This document shows, piece after piece, positions 42,421 to 50,700 of a stretch of 64,000 nucleotides of DNA. This DNA is from an uncultured Oscillospiraceae bacterium (GTDB lineage Bacteria > Bacillota > Clostridia > Oscillospirales > Oscillospiraceae), in contig CALWVS010000001.1 in NCBI GenBank assembly GCA_944385095.1, positions 124,001-188,000 on the forward strand, given 5' to 3'. Position 1 is the stretch's first letter. Each line of letters begins with the position of its first letter. The notes under the pieces were generated by a model, which was not told the origin of the DNA, searched no databases, and worked only from the letters and a program-made list of their open reading frames with translations. A program made the position numbers and the translations under genes.

Positions 42421-43631
42421 TCTGCCTGACGACGGAGCAGGGAGAGGGGGGGCACAGAGCAGGGCAACTTCATACGAAATTCCATCTGAGGTTTGCGTAC
42501 TTCATCCACAGAATGCCCTTTCTCATCCCAAAGTGCATCTACAGTCAGAGGCATGGGCTTTACGTCAGGACCAACCAGTTCCAATGCCTCACCAACTCCA
42601 AATTTATTGCGTAAAGACAGAATGGCGTTGCCCAGTTCATCACACTCTTTCACAAGGGCAACAATTTGCCAATCCCGTACATAGCGGGAGTTTTCTGTAT
42701 ACTGCCCTGGCTCACCATAATAGAAGCCAGTGGCATAGTGGCGGTGGCTGACATGCTCCACTTCATCCCGCCAGATAGGGTCCAGTGGCTTGCCTGCCAG
42801 AGCAGCATCCACTGCATGGCGATAGGCATTGGTCACAACCGCAGCATAGTAGGCAGATTTGGCTCGTCCCTCAATTTTCAGGGAGTCTAAGCCAATGTTG
42901 ATTAGTTCTGGAATGTGGTCAACCATACACATATCTTTGGAATTCATAATATAAGTGCCTTGGTTGTCCTCATAGATGGGGAAATATTCGCCAGGGCGTT
43001 TTTCTTCCACCAGTGCATACTGATAGCGACAGGGCTGGGCACAGGAACCACGATTGGAGTCCCGTCCCGTCATATAATTGGACAGCAGGCAGCGTCCAGA
43101 GTAGCTGACACACATGGCACCATGAATGAATGCCTCCAACTCCAGTTCCTTGGGGGTTTTGGCACGGATTTCACCGATTTCATCAAGAGACAGTTCCCGG
43201 GCAAGAATCACACGTTTTGCCCCCAAATCATGCCAGGCACAGGCAGACTGGTAGTTCACAATGCTTGCCTGTGTAGAGATATGCCGTTCCACATTGGGGG
43301 CGTAACGACCAGCCAGAGCCATTGTGCCCATATCTGCCAGAATAATGGCATCTACCCCCACTTCGTTCAGGAATTCCAGCCATTCTGGTAATTTGGCTAC
43401 TTCATCGTTGCGGGGCATCGTATTACAGGTCACATGGACACGCACCTCCTTACTGTGGCACAGTGCCACAGCAGTTTTTAGTTCCTCCGGTGTAAAGTTT
43501 CCTGCAAAGGAGCGCATACCAAATGTAGTACCAGCCAGATAAACGGCATCTGCGCCATAAGCAACTGCCATTTGCAGACGTTCCATATCGCCGGCAGGTG
43601 AGAGCAATTCAATGGGTTTTGTTGTTGACAT
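42417..43631 (-). CDS. U32 family peptidase-like protein (TrhP/YrrO-like)
   Basis: 404-residue U32 protein. The N-terminal barrel begins IELLSPAGDMERLQMAVAYG, and the Cys cluster near residues 170-200 (GAMCVSYSGRC, GSCAQPCRYQY) is the hallmark that binds an Fe-S cluster. Members of this group (TrhP, RlhA, UbiU) take part in RNA or quinone hydroxylation; the link to tRNA 5-hydroxyuridine comes from TrhP of Bacillus and E. coli. The gene follows mltG on the minus strand, as in the mltG-yrrMNO region of Bacillus, but without the yrrM methyltransferase or the second U32 copy. AGGAGG precedes the ATG. Confidence 0.88.
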   Translation of the reverse strand: MSTTKPIELLSPAGDMERLQMAVAYGADAVYLAGTTFGMRSFAGNFTPEELKTAVALCHSKEVRVHVTCNTMPRNDEVAKLPEWLEFLNEVGVDAIILADMGTMALAGRYAPNVERHISTQASIVNYQSACAWHDLGAKRVILARELSLDEIGEIRAKTPKELELEAFIHGAMCVSYSGRCLLSNYMTGRDSNRGSCAQPCRYQYALVEEKRPGEYFPIYEDNQGTYIMNSKDMCMVDHIPELINIGLDSLKIEGRAKSAYYAAVVTNAYRHAVDAALAGKPLDPIWRDEVEHVSHRHYATGFYYGEPGQYTENSRYVRDWQIVALVKECDELGNAILSLRNKFGVGEALELVGPDVKPMPLTVDALWDEKGHSVDEVRKPQMEFRMKLPCSVPPLSLLRRQAD

Positions 43632-43650
43632 TGTAAGATCCTCCTGAAAG

Positions 43651-43679
43651 ACGGGCTTCAGAACACTTCTGAAGCCCGT
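43651..43679 (-). terminator. Perfect hairpin between mltG and the U32 gene
   Basis: ACGGGCTTCAGAA and its exact complement enclose a 3-base loop, starting 8 bases after the mltG stop and ending about 10 bases before the U32 ribosome site. A short CTTTC follows on the minus strand. It could partly terminate, or process, the message. Confidence 0.6.
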
Positions 43680-43687
43680 TACATGGT

Positions 43688-44803
43688 TTATTGGTACAGT
43701 TCCTGTGTAGCCATAAAGTTTTGCATACTACTATAGGTTTTAAAGAAACTGTGTTTGCCATCATCACCCAATACATAGTAGTAGTAGGATGTCTGATTGG
43801 GGTTCATGGCAGCCTGAATGGATTCAAGACCAGGATTTGCAATGGGACCTGGTGGCAAGCCCTTATACATATAAGTGTTGTAAGGAGAGTCAATTTGCTT
43901 GTCTGCCTCAATGGGAATCAAACCACCGTTGATATAGGCGAGTGTTGCGTCAATCTGTAAAAAACCGTTGGTGCCAGCAGAGGCGTTTGGGTTGTTCAAT
44001 CGATTGTAAATGACAGAGGCAATATCCTTTCGGTCTGTGCCATCTGTCTCTTTTTCAATGAGAGAAGCAACAGTAAGAATTTCATGGATGGTCTGCCCCT
44101 TGTTGGCTACCTCCTGACGCATTTCATCTGTAAACTGAGCGTCGAACTGCACCAGCATTTTATTGATGACATAGAGGGGATTTTGTGGAGTGGTAAAGGT
44201 GTAGGTATCAGGATAGAGATAGCCCTCCAGTCGGTGATAATCTCCAAGGGCAATGTCCTGAAGGAAAGAGAAGGCATAGTCATGGGTGGCAGCCATATCC
44301 TGAAGTTCTTCCACAGAGGCAACTCCTTTTTCCTCCAGCAGTTTGAAAATCTGGTCAATGTTGTATCCCTCTGGAATGGTGACATTGATGGTTGCTTTCG
44401 TGGCAGAGTTTGCACTCATGCCAGAGAGGAGTGCACGGTAGTCCATATCGGTATTTAGGGTAAAGGTGCCAGCCACAATTTTATCTTTTGCTCCTGTAAA
44501 AGAGGCGAAAAGATTGAACAGGAGTTTTGATTCAATCATACCCTCCTCTTTCAGTCGGGAAGCCACAGTGCCAAAGCTGTCTTGTTCTGTAATGGTAATG
44601 GTAATGGTTTTTTCTGGTTTGTTCAGTGCCAGAATGTCATTGGCAGCCATCCAGCCAACACAGGCCAGTAGTGCAGAGATGCCAATGACAAATACCACAT
44701 AGAACAGCATAAAGCCAACACCAGAAGATCGTTTGGCTACTCTGGATGAGGTTCTTTCCCGCTGCTGAGAGGAACGAGAGGTACGTCTGGGTTCTTGTGC
44801 CAT
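43688..44803 (-). CDS. mltG: Endolytic murein transglycosylase MltG
   Basis: Membrane-bound lytic transglycosylase that cuts nascent glycan strands and sets their length. A basic cytoplasmic N-terminus (RRTSRSSQQRERTSSR) precedes one helix at about residues 35-58. A LysM-like region follows, then the YceG catalytic domain, with catalytic Glu in ASLIEKETDG near residue 240 and DIASVIYNRL. The end, with YKGLPPGPIANPG and YYYYVLGDDGKHSF, is also typical. The ATG at 44803 has AGGAG 8 bases before it. 371 residues. Substrate is peptidoglycan outside the membrane. Confidence 0.94.
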   Translation of the reverse strand: MAQEPRRTSRSSQQRERTSSRVAKRSSGVGFMLFYVVFVIGISALLACVGWMAANDILALNKPEKTITITITEQDSFGTVASRLKEEGMIESKLLFNLFASFTGAKDKIVAGTFTLNTDMDYRALLSGMSANSATKATINVTIPEGYNIDQIFKLLEEKGVASVEELQDMAATHDYAFSFLQDIALGDYHRLEGYLYPDTYTFTTPQNPLYVINKMLVQFDAQFTDEMRQEVANKGQTIHEILTVASLIEKETDGTDRKDIASVIYNRLNNPNASAGTNGFLQIDATLAYINGGLIPIEADKQIDSPYNTYMYKGLPPGPIANPGLESIQAAMNPNQTSYYYYVLGDDGKHSFFKTYSSMQNFMATQELYQ

Positions 44804-44927
44804 AGGGTCAGCTCCTAACAGAGAAAAATTTTTCACTTAGGATGCACCTAAGTAGGTCCTTCACCATAGACTATAACAGACCGGGCGGGAACGACACCCA
44901 CCGGAATCTAATAAGAGGTGAAAGATT

Positions 44928-45113
44928 ATGTGTTGTGGTAACAATGGTAACTGGGGTAACAATGGTTGCATGTGGATCATCCTGCTGATCATTCTGTGCT
45001 GCTGCTGTGGCAATGGCTTTGGGTTTGGTAATTGCGGTGGCGGCAACAATGGTGGTGGCTGCGGCTGCGGTGGCAACAACGGCTGTGGCTGTGACAATGG
45101 CTGCGGCTGCTAA
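44928..45113 (+). CDS. Small Cys/Gly/Asn-rich membrane protein (high-cysteine HCB-type)
   Basis: 61 residues, of which about 15 are cysteine, with glycine and asparagine making up most of the rest. A hydrophobic core, CMWIILLIILCCCC, at residues 14-27 is long enough to reach most of the way through a membrane. It is followed by a repetitive tail of CG, NGG and GCG units. AGAGGTG lies 7 bases before the ATG and a strong terminator follows, so it is a real transcription unit. Gut Clostridia encode similar proteins annotated chorion class high-cysteine HCB protein 13, of unknown function. A spore-coat, metal-binding or disulfide-crosslinked surface role is speculation. Confidence 0.75.
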   Translation: MCCGNNGNWGNNGCMWIILLIILCCCCGNGFGFGNCGGGNNGGGCGCGGNNGCGCDNGCGC

Positions 45114-45145
45114 GCACTGACGTACACAGGATAGTCAAAATGCAG

Positions 45146-45177
45146 GCAGCGGAGCAAAGCAGCTCCGCTGCTTTTTT
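45146..45177 (+). terminator. Terminator of the Cys-rich gene
   Basis: GCAGCGGAGC pairs with GCTCCGCTGC around AAAGCA, followed by TTTTTT. Confidence 0.92.
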
Positions 45178-45760
45178 ATTCATAGAAAAATGTCTCTTTG
45201 TCTGTGATGAGTACCTGAACAGACTGGTCATGGGGTTCCAGAGGAACGTGATCCTGTAAAATACAGCTACGGCACAGCCCAACAGTAAAGCCAGAAAACT
45301 GGGACAACCACCGGTCATAATATCCACCACCAAAACCAAGGCGGTAGCCCTGTCTGTCATAGCACACAGCAGGAACCAGAACAAGGTCAATTTCCTCTTT
45401 GGAGAGGAGAGGGGCATCTGTGGCAGGCTCCTGTATGCCAAAGGAGACAGAAACAAGAGGTTTTTCAGGCTCATATAGCCGCACTTCCATCTGATGTTCT
45501 GGGAGCATACGGGGTAGACCAACCCGCTTTCCCTGTTTTGTGAGGGTAGAGACCAGAATGGAAGTTTCTGGTTCCCTGCCTGGAATTCCCCAGAATAAAA
45601 ACAGTGTATTGGCATGTTGTACTTGGGGAAGGGCAAGGAAAGAGGAGAACAGAGCAGCATCACTGGTTTGCAGTTGATGGGACGTAAAACTGGATAAGGT
45701 ATTACGCACCTCTTTCCGCAGTGCTTTTTTCTGTTCAGCGATAGTAATAAATCCGTCCAT
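45176..45760 (-). CDS. 5-formyltetrahydrofolate cyclo-ligase
   Basis: Converts 5-formyl-THF to methenyl-THF with ATP. The C-terminal GYRLGFGGGYYDRWL near residue 140, with its G-rich ATP/folate loop, is diagnostic; AEQKKALRKEVR opens the protein and LVPAVCYD precedes the loop. The ATG at 45760 is 8 bases after GGAGG; the longer frame from 45799 is not needed. The start overlaps the DJ-1 gene by 26 bases, so coupling is likely. 194 residues is normal. The stop lies at the edge of the terminator of the convergent Cys-rich gene. Confidence 0.93.
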   Translation of the reverse strand: MDGFITIAEQKKALRKEVRNTLSSFTSHQLQTSDAALFSSFLALPQVQHANTLFLFWGIPGREPETSILVSTLTKQGKRVGLPRMLPEHQMEVRLYEPEKPLVSVSFGIQEPATDAPLLSKEEIDLVLVPAVCYDRQGYRLGFGGGYYDRWLSQFSGFTVGLCRSCILQDHVPLEPHDQSVQVLITDKETFFYE

Positions 45761-46280
45761 TGATTTCCTCCACAGCTTCTTTGCCACGGAGCACCTCAAC
45801 CAATTTCAGACCGAAATCAAAAGAGGAGCCACAGGCGTGACCGGTTACAAAATGACCATCTACCACCGTACGGGCAGTGGGTTCTACCAGAGCAGCCCCC
45901 AACTGTTGTTGACGTGTGGGATAGGAAACAGCATGCCGATGGTCCAGCAGTCCCCAACGACCCAGCAGCACGGGAGCGGCACACAGGGCAGCCAGCCAGA
46001 TTTCTTTTTCTGCGGCTTCCCGAATGAGAGCAGATACCCGTTCATCATTCCAAAGATTTTGCACACCATCGCCACCACCAGGTAAGACAATCATTTCTGC
46101 CTTGGTTAAATCCAGTTGGGCAAGTGTACAGTCAGCCTGTATGGTAATCTGGTGGGAACCAGTGACATAGGAACCATCCAGAGAAACAAAGGCAGTTTCT
46201 ACCCCAGCCTGTCGCAGCAGGTCCACAGGCACAACAGCCTCAGATTCTTCAAAACCGGGAGCCAATAATACATAAACCAT
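45735..46280 (-). CDS. DJ-1/PfpI family protein
   Basis: 181-residue flavodoxin-like protein of the DJ-1 subfamily. The reactive Cys is at the nucleophile elbow in LAALCAAPVLLG near residue 100, with the acidic partner Glu in PGFEESEAV near residue 11 and GGGDGVQNL in the usual place. Members include glyoxalase III/deglycase and thiazole-related proteins; the substrate cannot be assigned. AAGGAGA lies 9 bases before the ATG. It lies between tmk (22 bases upstream) and the cyclo-ligase gene (overlapping) in a minus-strand group. Confidence 0.9.
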   Translation of the reverse strand: MVYVLLAPGFEESEAVVPVDLLRQAGVETAFVSLDGSYVTGSHQITIQADCTLAQLDLTKAEMIVLPGGGDGVQNLWNDERVSALIREAAEKEIWLAALCAAPVLLGRWGLLDHRHAVSYPTRQQQLGAALVEPTARTVVDGHFVTGHACGSSFDFGLKLVEVLRGKEAVEEINGRIYYYR

Positions 46281-46301
46281 ATCAAACGTCTCCTTTCTAC
46301 T

Positions 46302-46973
46302 TTACAGATGGGGAGATACCAAAGCCCAGATTTCCTGTTGAATGTCCTCAATGGAGCGGATACGACCACTGTCATCCAAACAGTTGATTTTATGCCAGCC
46401 CAGCACATCAGCGGCCTCCAGAGCACATTCCCGACAGGCAGCCAAATAGGCGGTGTCCAACTCATGAATATCTGCCTTTGTCTTGGTATCTACTTCCCGT
46501 TGCCGCATCAAGGTTACAGCCTGTGCCGTTGGCATATCAAGATAAATGACCAGATTGGGACGGGGAAGCCCCAATTTGTTATGTTCAAAATCATCCAGCC
46601 ATTGCAAAAAGTCCTGTCGCTCTGCCTTGGGGCACTTCACCGCCTGATGTACTGCATTGGAGGTGGTATATCGGTCTGTCAAAATCAAGCCACCCTCTTT
46701 GTAGTAGTTTCCCCACACCTGCTTCATAGAGGCATAGCGATCCACTGCATAAAAGGCAGAAGCGGCATAGGCGTTGACATCTGCTGGATTCTTTCCAAAT
46801 TCACCACCTAAATACATACGAATTAAGGCAGAGGAGGGCTGGTCATACTGTGGGAACACCAATTTTTGAAATCTGCGCCCTTTTTCTTCCAGAGTCTGTG
46901 TCAAAAGTCGAAACTGAGTGGATTTTCCAGATCCATCTGTTCCTTCAAATACAATGAGTTTTCCAGACATCAC
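46302..46973 (-). CDS. tmk: Thymidylate kinase
   Basis: 223-residue nucleotide kinase that makes dTDP from dTMP. The P-loop is FEGTDGSGKST near residue 14, the DRYTTSNAVHQ stretch near 95 carries the DRY motif, and YLDMPTAQAVTLMRQRE provides the lid arginines. The layout is the longer clostridial Tmk variant rather than the E. coli type. The start can be GTG 46973 or ATG 46970; AAGGAA lies 7-10 bases before. The upstream WecG/TagA gene ends directly before it. Confidence 0.92.
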   Translation of the reverse strand: MMSGKLIVFEGTDGSGKSTQFRLLTQTLEEKGRRFQKLVFPQYDQPSSALIRMYLGGEFGKNPADVNAYAASAFYAVDRYASMKQVWGNYYKEGGLILTDRYTTSNAVHQAVKCPKAERQDFLQWLDDFEHNKLGLPRPNLVIYLDMPTAQAVTLMRQREVDTKTKADIHELDTAYLAACRECALEAADVLGWHKINCLDDSGRIRSIEDIQQEIWALVSPHL

Positions 46974-47711
46974 TCAAGTTCCTTCCTTTCTCTTATTGCT
47001 GATGCGCTGATGTGTGGCTTTCACAAGGACAAGAGGGAGTTTTGCCATACGTCCAATGCGTTTTGGTTCTTTGGAGAGGCGGTAAGCCCACTCAAGCCCT
47101 AATTTCTGCCATGCCGCTGGAGCACGCTGGATATTGCCTGCAAATACATCCAAAGCTCCCCCTAAACCGATGGCAAGTTTTGCGCCTGTGATGGCTCCAT
47201 AGCGGGTCATCCACTTTTCCTGCTTGGGTGCCCCCAGACAGACAAAGAGAAGGTCAGGATTTGCCTGTGCCACCTCACATGCCACTGGGTCAGCGTCCTG
47301 AAAATAACCATCATGTGTGCCACATAATACAATGTTGGGATGTTTTTCTAAAATACGGCGACCAGCCTCCTCTGCCACACCAGGTTTTGCACCCAGAAGA
47401 TAGAGACGTCCACCCATTTCGTTGAGTACCTGCAACATATCGCAGGCAAAGTCAAAACCTGCCACACGTTCTTTTAAAGGTGTACCCAAAATTCTGGATG
47501 AATAGACCACACCAATTCCATCTGGAAGCACCAGATTTGCACGGTTTAACAGGGCACGAAATTCTGAATCTCGTTCGGCTGCCAGAATAAATTCTGGGTT
47601 TGGGGTAACAACATAGTGGAAATCGGGACTGTGCAGCATGGCAGAGCCAGCTTTCTTTGCCTCCTCACGGCTGAGGTTATCAAAGGAAATCCCTAAAATT
47701 TCTGTTTTCAA
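46974..47711 (-). CDS. WecG/TagA/CpsF family glycosyltransferase
   Basis: 245-residue family 26 glycosyltransferase that transfers N-acetylmannosamine-type sugars from a UDP donor onto lipid-linked GlcNAc in teichoic acid or polysaccharide synthesis. The signature includes VTPNPEFILAAERD near residue 35, NLVLPDGIGVVYSSRILG near 70, and FVCLGAPKQEKWM near 175. The start is TTG, 7-8 bases after CAGGAGG, so an unusual but well-supported start. No other teichoic acid gene is adjacent. tmk follows without a gap. Confidence 0.9.
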   Translation of the reverse strand: MKTEILGISFDNLSREEAKKAGSAMLHSPDFHYVVTPNPEFILAAERDSEFRALLNRANLVLPDGIGVVYSSRILGTPLKERVAGFDFACDMLQVLNEMGGRLYLLGAKPGVAEEAGRRILEKHPNIVLCGTHDGYFQDADPVACEVAQANPDLLFVCLGAPKQEKWMTRYGAITGAKLAIGLGGALDVFAGNIQRAPAAWQKLGLEWAYRLSKEPKRIGRMAKLPLVLVKATHQRISNKRKEGT

Positions 47712-47866
47712 TGGAAGTTCCTCCTGCTTTTGTGGAAGTTCTCAATCATGTTTTGTGAGCAACCTATTCTATCACGCTTGAAAAGAAAAGTCTATGGAAA
47801 TCCTGTGAAGGTTAGTATAGTTTCCAGAAATTCTATCCATTATCTGATGCAAACAGGTGTAATCTC

Positions 47867-47895
47867 TTGCCCTTGTATGGAAAAACTGATATACT
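47867..47895 (+). promoter_or_regulatory. Sigma-A promoter of polA
   Basis: TTGCCC (47867-47872), a 17-base spacer and TATACT (47890-47895), about 40 bases before the polA start. Confidence 0.72.
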
Positions 47896-47935
47896 GTGGG
47901 GAACAGACCCATAAGAATCACAGGAGGAACACTGG

Positions 47936-50620
47936 ATGAAAACCTTAATGGTGTTAGATGGGAATTCAATTGTAAATCGGGCGTTTTATGGGGTCAATCA
48001 GAATTTGACCACCCATGCAGGTCAGCCCACCAATGCAATTTTGGGCTTTATTAACATCCTAAATAAAGTGTTAGACGAAATAAAACCAGATGCGCTGTGT
48101 GTCACCTTTGACCGCAAGGCACCCACATTCCGACATCTTGCATATGAGGGATATAAGGCAAAACGTAAGGGAATGCCAGAGGAATTGATGAGCCAGATGC
48201 CCATTTTAAAGGATATCTTGCGGGCAATGAATATCCCTATGTATGAACTGGACGGGTGGGAAGCAGATGACCTGTTGGGAACCATTTCTGTTGTAGACAC
48301 CAATGCAGGGTGGAACACTGTCATTATTACAGGGGATCGGGATGCACTACAGTTAATTACAGAACACACAATGGTCAAACTGGTTTCCACAAGTAAAGGA
48401 AAAACAACCTACAAGGATATGACACAGACCACATTTGAAGATGAATATGGGTTTGCGCCTATCCACCTGATTGATTTAAAGGCATTGATGGGAGATAGTT
48501 CTGATAATATCCCTGGAGTGAAAGGGATCGGAGAGGTGACAGCACTGGCACTGGTACGGCACTATCACACCATTGCAGCCATGTATGAGGCATTGCCAGA
48601 CCTGGAAATGGAACATGGCGTGAAAGCAAAGCCAGCAGTGATCAAGAAGATGACAGAAGGAAAGGAACAGGCACAGCTCTCCTATGATCTGGCACGGATT
48701 CGCACGGATGCCCCTATTTCTTTCCATCCAGAGGAAAATGTGCGAACAGAAGTCAATCAAGCAGCACTTTATGACCTGTTTTTGGAACTGGAATTTTCCA
48801 AACTGATAGAGAAATATCAACTCTCACCTTCCAATCAGGGGAGTGACCCTGTACAGGTACAGCAAATACAGAGTACCTACAGCAGCGAAATTGTCAAAGA
48901 ACAGAGCAGAATGGAGGAGCTGCTGGCACTTTGGAGAGAGAAGGCATTTGTCAGTGTGATGGCACTGCCCTCTCTGGATGTTGTGTGTGTCACCTGTCAG
49001 ACGGAGGAAAACCACAACCACAGTGCCATATTGTTGTCCTCTCAGATTAGCCACTACACAGACCACTTAAAGACACTGTTTTCTGGAGAAATCCGAAAAG
49101 TGGTGCATGGAGCCAAGGAGCTTTGTAAGCAGCTTCTGGATGAAAACATTACACCAGATGGAATTCTATTTGATACAGAATTGGCAGCCTATCTGCTTTC
49201 TCCCACTGATGGCAGTTACAGTTTGGATAAATTAGGATTATCTTATTACAAAATGGAACTACCCAAGGAGCAGGAGTACCTGTCACCAGAAGCATTTTCA
49301 CCTCTGTCCAATCAGGAAGAATCTGCCCATGCACTGTCTTTGCATTGTGCACTGATTGGAACATTGTATCAGAACCTGTCTCAACAGTTGGAAAAACTGG
49401 GGATGATGGAGCTATACAATACCATTGAATTGCCCCTATGTATCGTATTGGCAGAAATGGAACGGGCAGGCGTTATGGTAGACCGAAACGCACTTCTTCA
49501 ATATGGGCAGGAGTTGGCAGAAAGCATACAAGGGGTACAAAAGACCATCTACCAGATGGCAGGGGAGGAGTTTAATATTAACTCTCCCCAGCAACTGGGG
49601 CATATTCTGTTTGAAGTATTGGCGTTGCCACCTGTGAAAAAGACGAAAACAGGGTATTCTACCAATGCGGAGGTATTGGAGAAAATACAGGAATTGCATC
49701 CCATTGTGCCACAAATTCAGGAATACAGGCAGCTTACCAAATTAAAGTCCACCTATGCTGATGGTCTGGGTAAAGTGATAGGGGCAGATGGTCGCATTCA
49801 CACCTGTTTCCAAAATACAGTAACCGCAACAGGGCGGCTGAGTTCCACAGAACCCAATTTACAGAACATTCCCATTCGTACTCCATTGGGAGCAAAATTG
49901 CGGTATATGTTTGTAGCTGGAGAGGGAAATGTTCTGGTGGATGCAGACTATTCCCAAATTGAACTGCGATTGCTGGCACATATGGCAGGGGATGAGCATA
50001 TGATTGAGGCATTCCGTTCTGGAGAAGATTTCCACACAGTGACAGCTGCAAGGGTATTTGGTGTTGAACCAAAACAGGTTACACCCCAGATGCGCCGCTC
50101 TGCCAAGGCAGTGAATTTTGGCATTATCTACGGAATTTCTCCTTTTTCCCTGTCTCAGGATATTGGGGTATCCGTTTCAGAGGCAAAACAGTATATGGAT
50201 CAGTATTTCCAAACCTATCCAAACGTAAAGGCATATATGGATGCAGTTGTGGAACAGGCAAAACGGGATGGCTATGTCTCTACCTTGATGGGACGCCGCC
50301 GCTGGATTCCAGAACTGAAATCTTCTAACTTTAATACACGTTCCTTTGGAGAACGGGTGGCTTTGAATACACCCATTCAGGGAACAGCCGCTGATTTAAT
50401 TAAATTGGCTATGATTCGAGTGAGAAACCGTCTGCGCAATGAGGGGTTAAAGGGACAACTTGTGCTACAGGTGCATGACGAATTGATTGTGGAATGCCCA
50501 GAGCGGGAGCGGGAATCCGTTGCTCGTCTGGTACAGGAGGAAATGGAGCAGACTATAGAGCTGTCTGTTGCCTTGCATGCAGACACTGCATCAGGCAATA
50601 GCTGGGGTGCTGCCCACTAA
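47936..50620 (+). CDS. polA: DNA polymerase I with degenerate proofreading domain
   Basis: 894-residue family A polymerase for Okazaki fragment processing and repair. The N-terminal 5' nuclease (about residues 1-290) has the acidic clusters around VLDGNSIVNRAFYG, ADDLLG and DALMGDSSDNIPGVKGIG. The middle domain (about 310-480) has the shape of a 3'-5' exonuclease, but the DxE of motif I is absent (VSVMALPSLDVV), so proofreading is probably lost, as in Bacillus and Taq enzymes. The polymerase has motif A DYSQIELRLLAHMAGD, motif B RRSAKAVNFGIIYG and motif C QVHDELIVE. AGGAGG precedes the ATG. Confidence 0.96.
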   Translation: MKTLMVLDGNSIVNRAFYGVNQNLTTHAGQPTNAILGFINILNKVLDEIKPDALCVTFDRKAPTFRHLAYEGYKAKRKGMPEELMSQMPILKDILRAMNIPMYELDGWEADDLLGTISVVDTNAGWNTVIITGDRDALQLITEHTMVKLVSTSKGKTTYKDMTQTTFEDEYGFAPIHLIDLKALMGDSSDNIPGVKGIGEVTALALVRHYHTIAAMYEALPDLEMEHGVKAKPAVIKKMTEGKEQAQLSYDLARIRTDAPISFHPEENVRTEVNQAALYDLFLELEFSKLIEKYQLSPSNQGSDPVQVQQIQSTYSSEIVKEQSRMEELLALWREKAFVSVMALPSLDVVCVTCQTEENHNHSAILLSSQISHYTDHLKTLFSGEIRKVVHGAKELCKQLLDENITPDGILFDTELAAYLLSPTDGSYSLDKLGLSYYKMELPKEQEYLSPEAFSPLSNQEESAHALSLHCALIGTLYQNLSQQLEKLGMMELYNTIELPLCIVLAEMERAGVMVDRNALLQYGQELAESIQGVQKTIYQMAGEEFNINSPQQLGHILFEVLALPPVKKTKTGYSTNAEVLEKIQELHPIVPQIQEYRQLTKLKSTYADGLGKVIGADGRIHTCFQNTVTATGRLSSTEPNLQNIPIRTPLGAKLRYMFVAGEGNVLVDADYSQIELRLLAHMAGDEHMIEAFRSGEDFHTVTAARVFGVEPKQVTPQMRRSAKAVNFGIIYGISPFSLSQDIGVSVSEAKQYMDQYFQTYPNVKAYMDAVVEQAKRDGYVSTLMGRRRWIPELKSSNFNTRSFGERVALNTPIQGTAADLIKLAMIRVRNRLRNEGLKGQLVLQVHDELIVECPERERESVARLVQEEMEQTIELSVALHADTASGNSWGAAH

Positions 50621-50645
50621 GTTCAGAATGTAGGAAGATAAAAGA

Positions 50646-50671
50646 GAGGCTGTGTCCTAGGACACAGCCTC
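50646..50671. terminator. Bidirectional terminator between polA and the hydrogenase fusion gene
   Basis: A perfectly palindromic 26-base element (GAGGCTGTGTCC and complement) lies between convergent genes, with CCTTTTGG to the right and CTCTTTTATC on the minus strand to the left. Confidence 0.8.
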
Positions 50672-50700
50672 CCTTTTGGTTTGGGTTTATTATGCGAGGA

